Notes: generated from the letters alone by a model not told the origin. 64,000 nucleotides of DNA from Ruminococcaceae bacterium YAD3003 (GCA_900107185.1 FNPA01000012.1:1-64000), one strand, 5' to 3'. Shown: positions 9,368 to 17,944, numbered from the stretch's first letter. Numbers and translations are program-made.

Positions 9368-10090
9368 ATGTTTAGAAGGATAAGCAAAACAAAGCATAAG
9401 AGCAGACAGGCGTTCACGCTTGTTGAGCTTATTGTGGTCCTTGTTATTCTTGCAGTATTGGCTGCAATGCTGGTTCCTGCACTGACGGGTTATATTAAAA
9501 AGGCTAAAAAAGAAAAGTATTACGAAGAGGCACATTATGCGCTTGTTGCCTGCCAGTCCGTTATTGTTGAGTATTATGGTGTAGGTAATGTTGCCGGTAA
9601 CGGAACAGCTAACCAGTCGGGTCAGCAAGGCGGCGGTGGTTCCGGCGGCGACCTCAGATGGGATACAGGTAAAAATGCCAGAAATACTCCTGAAGAACAG
9701 GCTTGGGGTGAAAAAGTATTGGCTCTTTTAGATCGTGATAGAACTACTGAACCTTATCTTTTGATTTTTGGTACCGGTCGTGCAAATTCAGGTTTGGATA
9801 ACAGCGATGCATACACCGTTTACTATATTGCTTATGTAGCCAATGCTAACGCTCCCGCTATTTTCTATATTAATGGCGAATGGAGATTCCAATATCCGAC
9901 TGATTCTCCTGCTGTAATGCGTAAACAAAATGGCATTAATTACATTATTACCGATGATGGAATTGCTAATAATGATATTCCGATTCAGTATTATGTTGTA
10001 AGTAATAAGACGAACATTAACGATAATTTCTGGACAAGTACTGATTCCAGATCGTTAAGGAGTCACTGCGAACCGCATTTCAAAGGTTAA
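9368..10090 (+). CDS. Prepilin-like (type IV pilin / pseudopilin) protein
   Basis: 240 residues. The N terminus is a basic leader of 15 residues followed by FTLVELIVVLVILAVLAAML, the class III signal of type IV pilins and pseudopilins, with Glu at mature position +5. The residue before the cut is Ala15, where Gly is usual; Ala is tolerated by some prepilin peptidases. After the hydrophobic helix come an amphipathic stretch, a Gly-rich loop (QGGGGSGG, about residues 90-97) and a globular domain of no recognised family. No prepilin peptidase, assembly ATPase or membrane platform is nearby, so this is an orphan that would depend on machinery elsewhere. AAGGAG lies 8 bases before the ATG, and a terminator follows directly. 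Confidence 0.8.
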   Translation: MFRRISKTKHKSRQAFTLVELIVVLVILAVLAAMLVPALTGYIKKAKKEKYYEEAHYALVACQSVIVEYYGVGNVAGNGTANQSGQQGGGGSGGDLRWDTGKNARNTPEEQAWGEKVLALLDRDRTTEPYLLIFGTGRANSGLDNSDAYTVYYIAYVANANAPAIFYINGEWRFQYPTDSPAVMRKQNGINYIITDDGIANNDIPIQYYVVSNKTNINDNFWTSTDSRSLRSHCEPHFKG

Positions 10091-10098
10091 TAAATCAG

Positions 10099-10124
10099 GA
10101 GCTGCCAGCCGGCAGCTCTTTTTT
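10099..10124 (+). terminator. Intrinsic terminator of the prepilin gene
   Basis: GAGCTGCC (10099-10106) pairs perfectly with GGCAGCTC (10111-10118) across a 4-base loop, followed by six T. Confidence 0.92.
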
Positions 10125-10131
10125 ATTGTAG

Positions 10132-10150
10132 CCTTAACGTTAAGTTAAGG
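10132..10150 (+). promoter_or_regulatory. Palindromic operator candidate before the ABC exporter
   Basis: CCTTAAC and GTTAAGG form a perfect inverted repeat (10132-10138 and 10144-10150), and CTTAACGTTAAG (10133-10144) is itself a 12-bp palindrome. An AT-rich promoter-like stretch (TATAAA at 10154-10159, TATCAT at 10172-10177) follows, so a bound protein would cover the promoter. The same TTAACGTT core occurs at the start codon of the convergent XRE regulator (13330-13337). Confidence 0.5.
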
Positions 10151-10210
10151 TTATATAAATGTTTTTAGTGCTATCATTAGCTAGCAATAAATATCTATGG
10201 GGGTAGATAT

Positions 10211-10924
10211 ATGGAATTCGTTATCAGCCATTTAGTTAAGAGCTATGGCTCTAAGCAGGTGCTTAAAGATGTTGATTTTGTTTTCGAAGAGGGCAAGATA
10301 TACGGACTTCTTGGTCGTAACGGCTCCGGTAAGACGACGTTTTTCAACTGCATTAACAGCGATATAGATTTCAACTCAGGCTCTTTTTATCTGCGTGACG
10401 ACAACGATGGCGGCAAGCAGATAGAACTGCTGCCTGAAGATATCGGATACCTTGTTTCTACGCCGACTGTACCTGAATTTATGACGGGAAGGGAGTTTTT
10501 GAAGTTCTTCATAGAAGTGCATGAAGAGATTACTCCTGACAGAACTATCGATGAGTATTTTGACTACATGATGATTCCTGAAGATGACAGGGACAGACTC
10601 CTCAAAGACTATTCTCACGGTACCAAAAACAAGATGCAGATGCTCTTAAACATCATTGCATCTCCTAAACTCATGCTCCTCGATGAACCGTTGACTTCTC
10701 TCGATGTAATTATCGCTGAAGAGATGAAGAACGTTATCAGATCTCAGAAGCAGGGAAGGATAACGATCTTTTCAACGCATCTTCTGGATGTGGCAGTTGA
10801 TCTGTGCGATGAGATCGTGTTGCTTCATAACGGAAGACTGGAACCTATTGATAAGAGCAATCTTGGCGACAGTGCGTTTAAGGATAAGATAATTGCAGCT
10901 TTGAGGGATCAGAACGATGCTTAA
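10211..10924 (+). CDS. ABC transporter ATP-binding protein
   Basis: 237 residues, one cassette. Walker A GRNGSGKTT at about 35-43, Walker B and D-loop region LMLLDEPLTSLD at about 153-164, switch His in STHLLD. The signature reads YSHGTKNKM at about 133 instead of LSGGQ; degenerate signatures with SxGxK are common in small DrrA/CcmA-type exporters, so activity is not excluded. The final eight bases overlap the start of the permease gene, so the two are coupled and probably form one exporter. The substrate is unknown. GGGGG lies 8 bases before the ATG, and a palindromic operator candidate lies upstream. Confidence 0.9.
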   Translation: MEFVISHLVKSYGSKQVLKDVDFVFEEGKIYGLLGRNGSGKTTFFNCINSDIDFNSGSFYLRDDNDGGKQIELLPEDIGYLVSTPTVPEFMTGREFLKFFIEVHEEITPDRTIDEYFDYMMIPEDDRDRLLKDYSHGTKNKMQMLLNIIASPKLMLLDEPLTSLDVIIAEEMKNVIRSQKQGRITIFSTHLLDVAVDLCDEIVLLHNGRLEPIDKSNLGDSAFKDKIIAALRDQNDA

Positions 10925-12656
10925 TGACTTTCGAAAGACTTTAACAAAAGTCATTCATTTAAGAAGCATCATCGGATATAACGGACTGGTTTTCGCGCTG
11001 AAAAAAACACCTGTAATCGGTAAGATCCTTCCGGATGCTCTTTACAGAACGACAGCACTTAAAGTGATTTACTGGATATTCCACGTAATCAAGGAAGTGT
11101 TCGTGCTGTTTATAGGAAAGATTTTGGGACTTGGCCTAATTTACGGTGCTTCGCTCCTTTTGAGATCAGCTTATACAGAATACGAGATGGCACCGGGTGT
11201 TTCCGGGGCTGAATTGTTCAGTTGTTTTTCTTTGTTCCTTTTCCTGATATATGCATTGTGCGGAATGCTGGTAAACAATAACTATTTCAGATGCACAACG
11301 GAAAAAGAATACCTTGTATTTATGCTCCGTATGAATGCTAAGAAACTGAATAACACTCTGTTTATATACGATCTCGCAAAACTGGTAATCGGATATTTGA
11401 TTGCCGGTATAGTTGCGATCATTGCAGGTGCGCCTTTCTGGCTCTGGTTAGGAATTCCTATATTGGCAGTTTGTATCAAATTGCTCGGAGCAGGTGCGCA
11501 GGCATTTATTTATAGAGTTAAGTTTAAGAATAATAAGCCGATGAAGAGAAACACGGCTGCTTTGTTGGTAGGTTTATTAGCCGGAATGTTTGCTGTGCCC
11601 GCAGTAATGGTTGTATTTATCAACGGTTACTACATTCCGGTCTCTATTCTTTTAGCTGTGTCAGGTGTGTTGATCATTCTTGGTGTATTAGGTTTTATCG
11701 AGCTTAGCAGGTTTGGTGCAAATCTTCACAGAAAAGCACTTGCTGCAAACATCGTAAGGGCTGAAGTAGAAAGATATAAGGAACCTGATACGACTAAGCA
11801 GTTCAAAAAGATCAAGGCTAAGGGAACAGTAAAAGGTGATAAGAAGGGCTTTGATTATCTGAATGCGTTGTTTGTCAGAAGACACAGCAGGATCCTGATA
11901 ACAAAAACGGTTGTGTTTACGGTAATTGCCGTATTGATAATCGGCCTTGTAATTTTCTCATTCATCAGTTCATATAACAAAAGCTTTGGAACAGGCAACT
12001 GTGTTCATATGGTGTTTAGCAATCTTTTGAATTTCATATTGTTTGGTAAATATCAGGATGTTCTGCAGCCGTATGTTGAAGATTCTGCTTATTCGTTCTT
12101 CAGATATCTTGCTACCACACATCTGCTCGCGTTGATGATACCTGTTTCGATCTACGATAACTCATTTAAATCAACACAGGCTTTCTTTATCAATTGCGAT
12201 AACAGCCTTATGACGTTCAGTTTCTTTAAGCAGAGAGATAAGATCATCAAACTGTTTGATATAAGACTGATCCAGCTTTGCAAGTTTAATATCGTTCCTG
12301 CGATTGTTTGCGGCGTGGCAGTTAATCTTGTCCTGTTCTACACAGGCGGACAGGATTATCCGTTCCAGTATCTTCTGACATTTGTAATTGTTGCTGCACT
12401 TAGTGTAATAGAATCAGTATCTTCTCTGGCGCTGTACTATCTGTTTCAGCCTTTTACGACAACAGTTAACGTCAAGGGAGGAGCATATATGGCTGCCAGA
12501 ATAATTCTTGGCGTAATTGCCGTGCATATTTTCTGGATACCGGTGAATTCACTTCTCCTGGCCGGAGTCCTGGTTGTGTTTACGGCAGTGTATGTGTTTG
12601 TTTTAAGAAAGCTGGTTTATAAGAAAGCACCTAAAACATGGAAGGTTAAGGCTTAA
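10917..12656 (+). CDS. ABC transporter permease (large polytopic membrane protein)
   Basis: 579 residues with roughly 10-12 hydrophobic segments (for example around VFVLFIGKILGLGLIYGA, LVIGYLIAGIVAIIAGAPF, VGLLAGMFAVPAVMVVF, and several near the C terminus). No family motif was recognised beyond the membrane layout. Its start overlaps the ATPase gene by eight bases, which argues that it is the membrane partner. Its stop overlaps the stop of the convergent XRE gene by four bases, so no room is left for a terminator between them. Substrate unknown. Confidence 0.8.
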   Translation: MLNDFRKTLTKVIHLRSIIGYNGLVFALKKTPVIGKILPDALYRTTALKVIYWIFHVIKEVFVLFIGKILGLGLIYGASLLLRSAYTEYEMAPGVSGAELFSCFSLFLFLIYALCGMLVNNNYFRCTTEKEYLVFMLRMNAKKLNNTLFIYDLAKLVIGYLIAGIVAIIAGAPFWLWLGIPILAVCIKLLGAGAQAFIYRVKFKNNKPMKRNTAALLVGLLAGMFAVPAVMVVFINGYYIPVSILLAVSGVLIILGVLGFIELSRFGANLHRKALAANIVRAEVERYKEPDTTKQFKKIKAKGTVKGDKKGFDYLNALFVRRHSRILITKTVVFTVIAVLIIGLVIFSFISSYNKSFGTGNCVHMVFSNLLNFILFGKYQDVLQPYVEDSAYSFFRYLATTHLLALMIPVSIYDNSFKSTQAFFINCDNSLMTFSFFKQRDKIIKLFDIRLIQLCKFNIVPAIVCGVAVNLVLFYTGGQDYPFQYLLTFVIVAALSVIESVSSLALYYLFQPFTTTVNVKGGAYMAARIILGVIAVHIFWIPVNSLLLAGVLVVFTAVYVFVLRKLVYKKAPKTWKVKA

Positions 12657-13330
12657 GCATTTTTCACCAGACCACCGTGGAAGTTGCATTCATAGACTTT
12701 CTTTCCTGAATGGTATATCTCTTCCAGACCTTGAAACCAGGTGAAATCACCGATTACCTTGCATTTGTATGTGTATTCGCCTGACTGGTAGTATTCGGGA
12801 CCGCGGTAGGGCATTGACTTATCTGCCTGACGGAGTGCTTCCTTAAGGAAATCGCCTGAAAATGTCTGGTCCAAAACTCTGCCCATGTAATTCATCGCGT
12901 ATTGGGTAGTGTTCTCGTATGAGATGGCTTCTTCACCTGCGAAAATCTCACTGCCTACATATGTATCGTAGTAGGTGTATGGACCGTTGGTATATTTAAA
13001 GTCATGTGAATCGAGTCGTGAAGAATTCGTCTCATTCATGTATCCTGCGTACGTATTTACGTTGGCTTCGAGCCTGAATTCGATCAGTTTATCGATATCG
13101 GCCGGTATGTCCTCAGAAACAGATACAGTGCATGGCTGGTCTTTAACAAGATAATCGACCGTTACATTAAACAGGTTGCTTATGCAGATAAGATTTGAAA
13201 TGTCAGGGTAAACCTGTCCGGATTCCCATTTAGCGACTGCCTGTCGGGATACCGAAAGTTTTGTTGCGAGTTCTTCTTGTGTCAGGCTGTTGTTCTTACG
13301 GAGAAGCTGAAGTTTTTCTGAAAAGATCAT
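12653..13330 (-). CDS. XRE-family regulator with C-terminal DUF5680-like domain
   Basis: 225 residues. Residues 1 to about 60 are a Cro/CI-type helix-turn-helix (LTQEELATKLSVSRQAVAKWESGQVYPDI is read across the motif; recognition helix around SRQAVAKWE). The remainder resembles the DUF5680 domain found behind such helices: SHDFKY, YDTYVG, FAGEEA, AMNYMGRVL, FSGDFLKEAL, PYRGPEYY, and YECNFHGG at the end. A GGAGG ribosome site lies 9 bases before the ATG, and TTAACGTT lies in that gap. The convergent position beside the ABC exporter and the shared TTAACGTT core suggest it represses both itself and the exporter; this is inference. The ligand of the C-terminal domain is unknown. Confidence 0.88.
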   Translation of the reverse strand: MIFSEKLQLLRKNNSLTQEELATKLSVSRQAVAKWESGQVYPDISNLICISNLFNVTVDYLVKDQPCTVSVSEDIPADIDKLIEFRLEANVNTYAGYMNETNSSRLDSHDFKYTNGPYTYYDTYVGSEIFAGEEAISYENTTQYAMNYMGRVLDQTFSGDFLKEALRQADKSMPYRGPEYYQSGEYTYKCKVIGDFTWFQGLEEIYHSGKKVYECNFHGGLVKNA

Positions 13331-13420
13331 TAACGTTTACCTCCGCCTTTATCCTAAACGACAAGACTCATGTGTTCCATTAACCTGTAATTGCGTTTTC
13401 GCTAATGTTGGTATACAAAT

Positions 13421-13495
13421 TGGTGGAGCATACGGGATTTGAACCCGTGACCCCCACACTGCCAGTGTGATGCGCTCCCGCTGCGCTAATGCCCC
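13421..13495 (-). tRNA. tRNA-Ala (anticodon GGC)
   Basis: Full cloverleaf of 75 bases on the minus strand with CCA encoded. The acceptor stem is GGGGCAT paired with ATGCTCC and shows the G3:U70 pair that identifies alanine tRNAs. The anticodon loop is CTGGCAG, giving GGC, which reads GCC. The T-loop is TTCGAAT. It stands alone between the XRE gene and the epimerase gene. Confidence 0.97.
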
Positions 13496-13625
13496 GTGTA
13501 CTTCTGATTATACGTGAGCGGTTTTGAGCAGGCAAGAAAAACGTAAAATGCAAGCGTTTCCTAATATAATCAGGCTTTTAATATGCTATAATTTGGAACG
13601 AAAATCTATTTGGAGGATTAAGGAA

Positions 13626-14735
13626 ATGGCTATTTCAACAAGCGATTATTTATCAGCAACTAATCCCGAACTTAAGGCAAAGAAATTCACGCTTACAATC
13701 GACGGCGGTTATGAGGCTTCTGTTATTACATACGGAGCCGTTATTACAGATCTTATCGTTCCTGATAAGGACGGTAAGCCTACTGATATCATGCTCGGAT
13801 GCAAGGGCCTTGATGAATATATGGGCAATGGTGCAAACCATGGTGCTGTTATCGGACGTTCCGCAAACAGAATCAAGGATGCTTCATTCGTAATTGACGG
13901 CGTTAAGTATCAGATTCCTAAGAATGAAGGCGAGAACAACCTCCATTCAGGTAACCCCGGTTATCAGAATGTTTTCTGGGATGGCAAGATGCTTTCCGAG
14001 GAAGAAGCTGACGAGATCATCCTCGATTCAAAGATTGCAGGCATCCCCGGTTGTGACGGCGGTGCTGTGCTCCTTAGCTACACCAGCCCCGACGGAGCTA
14101 CAGGTTTCCCCGGAAACCTTGATACAAAGGTTCTTTACTGCTGGCTCGAAGATAAGACTTTCCTTATCCTTTACTGTGGAAAGTCTGATAAGGACACGAT
14201 CTTTGCTCCTACTAACCACGCATATTTCAATCTCCGCGGCGAGAATGCTGAAGGTACTGTAAATAATGACCTCATCATGATCAATTCAGATAAGATCACC
14301 ATCAAGGACGATATGAATGTTCCTACAGGTGAGCTCAAGGATGTTGAGGGAACTGTTTTCGATTGCAGAGAATACCGTTTCATCGGCGAGCTCAACGACA
14401 GTGACGATCACCAGATGGTTATCTCTAAGGGTATCGACCAGAACTTCTGCCTTAACACAACAGCAGGCACATTCTCTTTTGCAGCAGCTGTTACTGCTCC
14501 TGAATCAGGAATCACAATGGAGTGCCTTACAGATCTTCCCGGTATCCAGATCTATGCAGGTAACAACCTTGGCAGCCCGCTCGATATTAAGACAACAAAG
14601 GCATATGGCCAGTACGATGCTATCTGCCTTGAGGCTCAGCTGGTACCTAATGCGGTTAACCTTACAGGATTTGATTCTCCTGTTATCAAGGCAGGTAAGA
14701 AGGTATACCACGCTTGCGGTTACAGATTTGTATAA
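13626..14735 (+). CDS. galM: Aldose 1-epimerase (galactose mutarotase)
   Basis: 369 residues from the ATG at 13626, which has a GGAGG ribosome site 10 bases upstream. A longer in-frame reading from 13524 begins close to the tRNA gene and adds residues with no family match, so it was not used. The enzyme interconverts alpha and beta anomers of aldoses. Motifs: GRSANRIKDASF, NNLHSG, the catalytic His in TNHAYFNL and the catalytic Glu near ICLEAQ. No galK or galT is beside it, so the in vivo sugar is open. The cytosolic location follows from the lack of a signal peptide. Confidence 0.93.
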   Translation: MAISTSDYLSATNPELKAKKFTLTIDGGYEASVITYGAVITDLIVPDKDGKPTDIMLGCKGLDEYMGNGANHGAVIGRSANRIKDASFVIDGVKYQIPKNEGENNLHSGNPGYQNVFWDGKMLSEEEADEIILDSKIAGIPGCDGGAVLLSYTSPDGATGFPGNLDTKVLYCWLEDKTFLILYCGKSDKDTIFAPTNHAYFNLRGENAEGTVNNDLIMINSDKITIKDDMNVPTGELKDVEGTVFDCREYRFIGELNDSDDHQMVISKGIDQNFCLNTTAGTFSFAAAVTAPESGITMECLTDLPGIQIYAGNNLGSPLDIKTTKAYGQYDAICLEAQLVPNAVNLTGFDSPVIKAGKKVYHACGYRFV

Positions 14736-14741
14736 ACTGTA

Positions 14742-14771
14742 TTGCTCCATTTTAATCAGTTGGAGTATAAT
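14742..14771 (+). promoter_or_regulatory. Promoter of ilvE
   Basis: TTGCTC (14742-14747) and TATAAT (14766-14771) are separated by 18 bases and lie 45 bases before the ilvE ATG. There is no clear terminator between galM and this promoter. Confidence 0.6.
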
Positions 14772-14815
14772 GCGTAGTTAATTAAAAACAATCTTTAAGA
14801 AAGAAGGATAGTTTT

Positions 14816-15850
14816 ATGGAAAAGAAGAATCTCGATTGGTCAAATCTGACCTTCTCTTATCAAAAGACAGATAAGAGATTCGTAGCTAACTACACAAATG
14901 GCGCTTGGGACGAAGGCGCGCTTATTGACGATGATATGATCGTCATGAGCGAAGACGCAGGCGTTCTCCAGTATGCTCAGACAGTATTTGAAGGCCTTAA
15001 GGCTTATGAGACAGTAGACGGCAGAATCGTTACTTTCCGTCCTGACCTCAACGCTGAGAGACTTCATGACTCAGCAGTCCGCCTTGAGATTCCTCCGATT
15101 TCCAAGGAATTGTTCCTCAGATCAGTTCAGGAGACAGTTGCAGGCAATGCAGCATGGGTTCCTCCGTATGGTTCAGGTGCTTCTCTGTACCTCAGACCTT
15201 ATATCTTCGGTATTAATCCCGTTATCGGCGTTAAGCCTGCTGATGACTATCAGTACAGAATCTTTGCTACACCTGTAGGTCCTTACTTCAAGGGTGGCGC
15301 TAAGCCGATCGCTGTTAAGATCTCTGACTTTGACCGTGCTGCTCCGCATGGAACAGGTAACATCAAGGCAGGCCTTAACTACGCTATGTCTCTTCACGCA
15401 ATCGTTACTGCACACAAAGAAGGATTTGCAGAGAACATCTATCTCGATCCCGCTACACGTACAAAGATCGAGGAGACAGGCGGAGCTAACATCATCCTCA
15501 CAGATGGTCAGGGCACACTCGTTGTTCCTAAGTCTGATTCCATCCTGCCTTCCATCACAAGAAGATCACTTGTTTACGTTGCTGAACATTATTGCGGCAT
15601 GAAGATCGAGGAGAGAGAAGTTTACCTCGACGAGATCATGAGCGGTAAGTTCACAGAGGGTGGTCTCTGCGGTACAGCTGCAGTTATCTCTCCTCTTGGT
15701 TCTATCAACGATCACGGCAAGGAATTCAAGTTCGCTTCCGGCATGGAGGAGATGGGTCCTGTCATGACAAAGCTTAGAGAGACTCTCACAGGCATCCAGA
15801 TGGGTACTGTTGAAGCACCTGAAGGATGGATCATGGAAATCAAGCTCTAA
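14816..15850 (+). CDS. ilvE: Branched-chain amino acid aminotransferase
   Basis: 344 residues, fold-type IV PLP enzyme of the longer (about 340-360 residue) branch. It transfers an amino group between glutamate and the keto acids of leucine, isoleucine and valine. Lys184, in GNIKAGLNYA, is the PLP lysine. Other family motifs: QTVFEGLKAY, LYLRPYIFG, EETGGANI, SITRRSL and GLCGTAAVISP. It has its own promoter and a strong terminator, so it is monocistronic. Together with leuCDB upstream it gives the last step of leucine synthesis; it can also run backwards to feed the VorB-type oxidoreductase at 37.4 kb. AGAAGGA precedes the ATG. Confidence 0.96.
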   Translation: MEKKNLDWSNLTFSYQKTDKRFVANYTNGAWDEGALIDDDMIVMSEDAGVLQYAQTVFEGLKAYETVDGRIVTFRPDLNAERLHDSAVRLEIPPISKELFLRSVQETVAGNAAWVPPYGSGASLYLRPYIFGINPVIGVKPADDYQYRIFATPVGPYFKGGAKPIAVKISDFDRAAPHGTGNIKAGLNYAMSLHAIVTAHKEGFAENIYLDPATRTKIEETGGANIILTDGQGTLVVPKSDSILPSITRRSLVYVAEHYCGMKIEEREVYLDEIMSGKFTEGGLCGTAAVISPLGSINDHGKEFKFASGMEEMGPVMTKLRETLTGIQMGTVEAPEGWIMEIKL

Positions 15851-15873
15851 TCCTTTCGAAAGAAATGATAATG

Positions 15874-15904
15874 AAGGCCGTCTCATTTGAGGCGGCCTTT
15901 TTAA
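15874..15904 (+). terminator. Intrinsic terminator of ilvE
   Basis: AAGGCCGTCTCA pairs with TGAGGCGGCCTT with one mismatch, short loop, then five T. Confidence 0.88.
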
Positions 15905-15907
15905 TGC

Positions 15908-16693
15908 TTAATTGTTTTCGTGCGTTCTGTCGTGAGCATCCTTTAAAACTGCATAGCTGAACAGTCCGACGCCATTTGGAGCGTTGGGGTGGAAGTCATT
16001 GTACATGTATTTATCTGAACCTTCTTCGGCAATAACCGACTGGATGATTGGATCAGGATTAATATAGTGGTATTCGGTAGTAAGGCAGATTTCTTCGAGA
16101 GATGACCTGAACTGGTCTCCTCGTTCAACGAACGATATGTCGCAATCTACAAATGACCATGGTGAAATGAAGTAGATCTTCGAGCCTGGATTACGATCAG
16201 AGATCAGGACTCCCAGTTCTTTGCATTTGCCGGCGAATTCTTCACCTGTTTTAGCGGAATCATCGTCATCGGGGAAGAGAATATCGTTGATTCCGATAGC
16301 AATCACATAAATATCGGCGTCTGGAATCTTGTCTGCTGAATCTACCAGATTGATAACGGAATAACCGCTAAATGAGAAATCTGAGATCTCGCCATTAATG
16401 TAGGGGATAAGGGGCTGATACCAATGAATTCCTTCTGTTACAGAACCGTATGTAATGCTGTCACCCAGGAAGCAAAAAGATCTGCCGCTCTGCATATCTT
16501 CGTAGAATTCCGAATCTCTGAGCTCATCGGTCATTCCGCCGTAAACCTTATAGCTGCGGTGATCAATATAATACTTATGAATCTGAGGATAAAACCTAAA
16601 TAGTAAACAGGAGCCGATTGCAAGCAAAACAAATACAACCGATAAGCCGATTGTAGTTTTTCTGGTTCCTGTTTTACGTTTGGCGGTGCTCAT
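15908..16693 (-). CDS. SGNH/GDSL-type hydrolase with N-terminal membrane anchor
   Basis: 261 residues. A basic N terminus and a hydrophobic segment at about 15-33 make it a membrane-anchored or secreted protein. Block I is FLGDSITYG with Ser79 as nucleophile, block III-like is AIGINDILF, and the terminal catalytic pair is in NDFHPN. SGNH enzymes are esterases or lipases; extracellular forms in Clostridia often deacetylate polysaccharides or cell-wall glycans, but the substrate cannot be read here. It lies between the ilvE terminator and ddh and is transcribed on the minus strand, downstream of the ddh terminator. Confidence 0.88.
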   Translation of the reverse strand: MSTAKRKTGTRKTTIGLSVVFVLLAIGSCLLFRFYPQIHKYYIDHRSYKVYGGMTDELRDSEFYEDMQSGRSFCFLGDSITYGSVTEGIHWYQPLIPYINGEISDFSFSGYSVINLVDSADKIPDADIYVIAIGINDILFPDDDDSAKTGEEFAGKCKELGVLISDRNPGSKIYFISPWSFVDCDISFVERGDQFRSSLEEICLTTEYHYINPDPIIQSVIAEEGSDKYMYNDFHPNAPNGVGLFSYAVLKDAHDRTHENN

Positions 16694-16730
16694 GACTCAA
16701 TCTTATCAGAGTTTTCGATGAATAAGCGAA

Positions 16731-16760
16731 TATAAAAGGCTGCTCATGCCGAGCAGCCTC
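16731..16760 (-). terminator. Intrinsic terminator of ddh (minus strand)
   Basis: Read on the minus strand, AGGCTGCTC and GAGCAGCCT form a perfect 9-bp stem with loop GGCAT, followed by TTTTAT. Confidence 0.85.
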
Positions 16761-16786
16761 TTACAAATCAAACTATTAAGATTGAA

Positions 16787-17773
16787 TCAGAGCATATGAG
16801 CTCTAAGCTCCTCACCGGAAAGAGGTGAGAGGAGAGCAGGAGCAACATCGAAAACAGTCTTGCATCCGAAGTCACCCTTCTGTGAGAGACGGTAAATCGC
16901 TCTGGCATAAGCTGTGAGAACGGAACCTGTGAATTCAGGGTTGGAATCGAGCTTCAATGAATACTCGATAACGTGCTTGTTCTCGCCGTTAACACCTGTC
17001 TTACCTGTACGGAATACGAAGCCGCCGTGATTGATCCTTGAGTGATCTCTTACGAACTCTTCTTCAGAGATGAAGTGTACTGTTGTGTCGTAATCTGCGA
17101 AGTAGTTGGGCATTTCCTTGATAGTCTTCTCGATGAGGGCGAGATCAGCACCTTCTTCAGCAACAACGAAACACTCTCTTGTGTGCTTCTGACGTGTTGT
17201 GAGTTCGGGATTTGAACCTGATCTAACAGCTTCGAGAGCTGCATCAACAGGAATTGTGTACTGCTTGCCGTTCTTTACGCCCGGAATTCTTCTGATAGCA
17301 TCAGAGTGGCCCTGTGATACACCCTTGCCCCAGAATGTGTAATCCTGACCTTCGGGAAGGATGCAACTGCCGTAAAGACGGTTGAGTGAGAACATGCCGG
17401 GATCCCATCCTGCTGAAATAAGAGCTGTGTGGTTGCTGGAAGCAGCAGCCTTATCTACATTTGCGAAATGCTCAGGAATCTTAGCGTGTGTATCGAAACT
17501 GTCGATTACGTTGAACATAGAAGCGAATGCAGGTGTCTGTGTGGGCAGGTCAGTAGCAGAACCGCCGCAGATAACGAGAACATCGATCTTGTCCTTGAAA
17601 CTTTCAGCATCTGAAACAGAAGCTACAGTAACACCTTCTGTAAGAGTCTTAACTGTGGAAGGGTCTCTTCTTGTGAAAACAACAACGAGCTCCATATCAG
17701 GGTTTTGTCTGATAGAGAGTTCAACACCTTTGGCGAGGTTACCATAGCCTAAAATACCGATTTTGATTGCCAT
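16787..17773 (-). CDS. ddh: meso-Diaminopimelate D-dehydrogenase
   Basis: 328 residues from the ATG at 17773, which has an AAGGAGG ribosome site. A reading from 17818 would add 15 residues before MAIKIGILGYG and is not supported. The enzyme forms meso-diaminopimelate from tetrahydrodipicolinate, ammonia and NADPH in one step, a shortcut to lysine and peptidoglycan. The N-terminal Rossmann motif is GILGYGNLAKG. Substrate-site stretches typical of the family are present: SFDTHAKIPEH, ISAGWDPGMFSLNRLY and GKGVSQGHSDAIRRI. It is a single gene with its own promoter and terminator. Confidence 0.95.
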   Translation of the reverse strand: MAIKIGILGYGNLAKGVELSIRQNPDMELVVVFTRRDPSTVKTLTEGVTVASVSDAESFKDKIDVLVICGGSATDLPTQTPAFASMFNVIDSFDTHAKIPEHFANVDKAAASSNHTALISAGWDPGMFSLNRLYGSCILPEGQDYTFWGKGVSQGHSDAIRRIPGVKNGKQYTIPVDAALEAVRSGSNPELTTRQKHTRECFVVAEEGADLALIEKTIKEMPNYFADYDTTVHFISEEEFVRDHSRINHGGFVFRTGKTGVNGENKHVIEYSLKLDSNPEFTGSVLTAYARAIYRLSQKGDFGCKTVFDVAPALLSPLSGEELRAHML

Positions 17774-17797
17774 TTGGGGAATCCTCCTTATGTATGA

Positions 17798-17846
17798 AGT
17801 AACTAAAAAGTTACTCAATCTATTTCTGTCGAACAGAATTATAGCA
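17798..17846 (-). promoter_or_regulatory. ddh promoter (extended -10) and leader hairpin
   Basis: On the minus strand TGC precedes TATAAT (TATAAT at 17843-17838), an extended -10 box; no good -35 is seen. The leader then contains a perfect hairpin, AGTAACT and AGTTACT (17798-17804 and 17809-17815) with loop AAAA, ahead of the ribosome site. Confidence 0.55.
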
Positions 17847-17913
17847 CATTGCTTACAACATTCTTGTTAAGGATGAGTGAGTTTTTATGTATATTTGAAG
17901 CGTTATAAGGGAG

Positions 17914-17944
17914 TGTAACAAAAAGCGATTCGTTGTATTATAAT
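17914..17944 (+). promoter_or_regulatory. Promoter of the ATP-grasp gene
   Basis: TATAAT at 17939-17944, with a TGTAAC at 17914-17919 as a weak -35 (19 bases apart). The predicted first transcribed base, about seven bases after the -10 box, falls at about 17951, the first base of the ATG chosen for the gene. Confidence 0.45.

Noticed and set aside
13524-13625. An upstream extension of the aldose epimerase.
   Set aside because: It begins close to the tRNA gene, has no family similarity, and the GGAGG site points to 13626.
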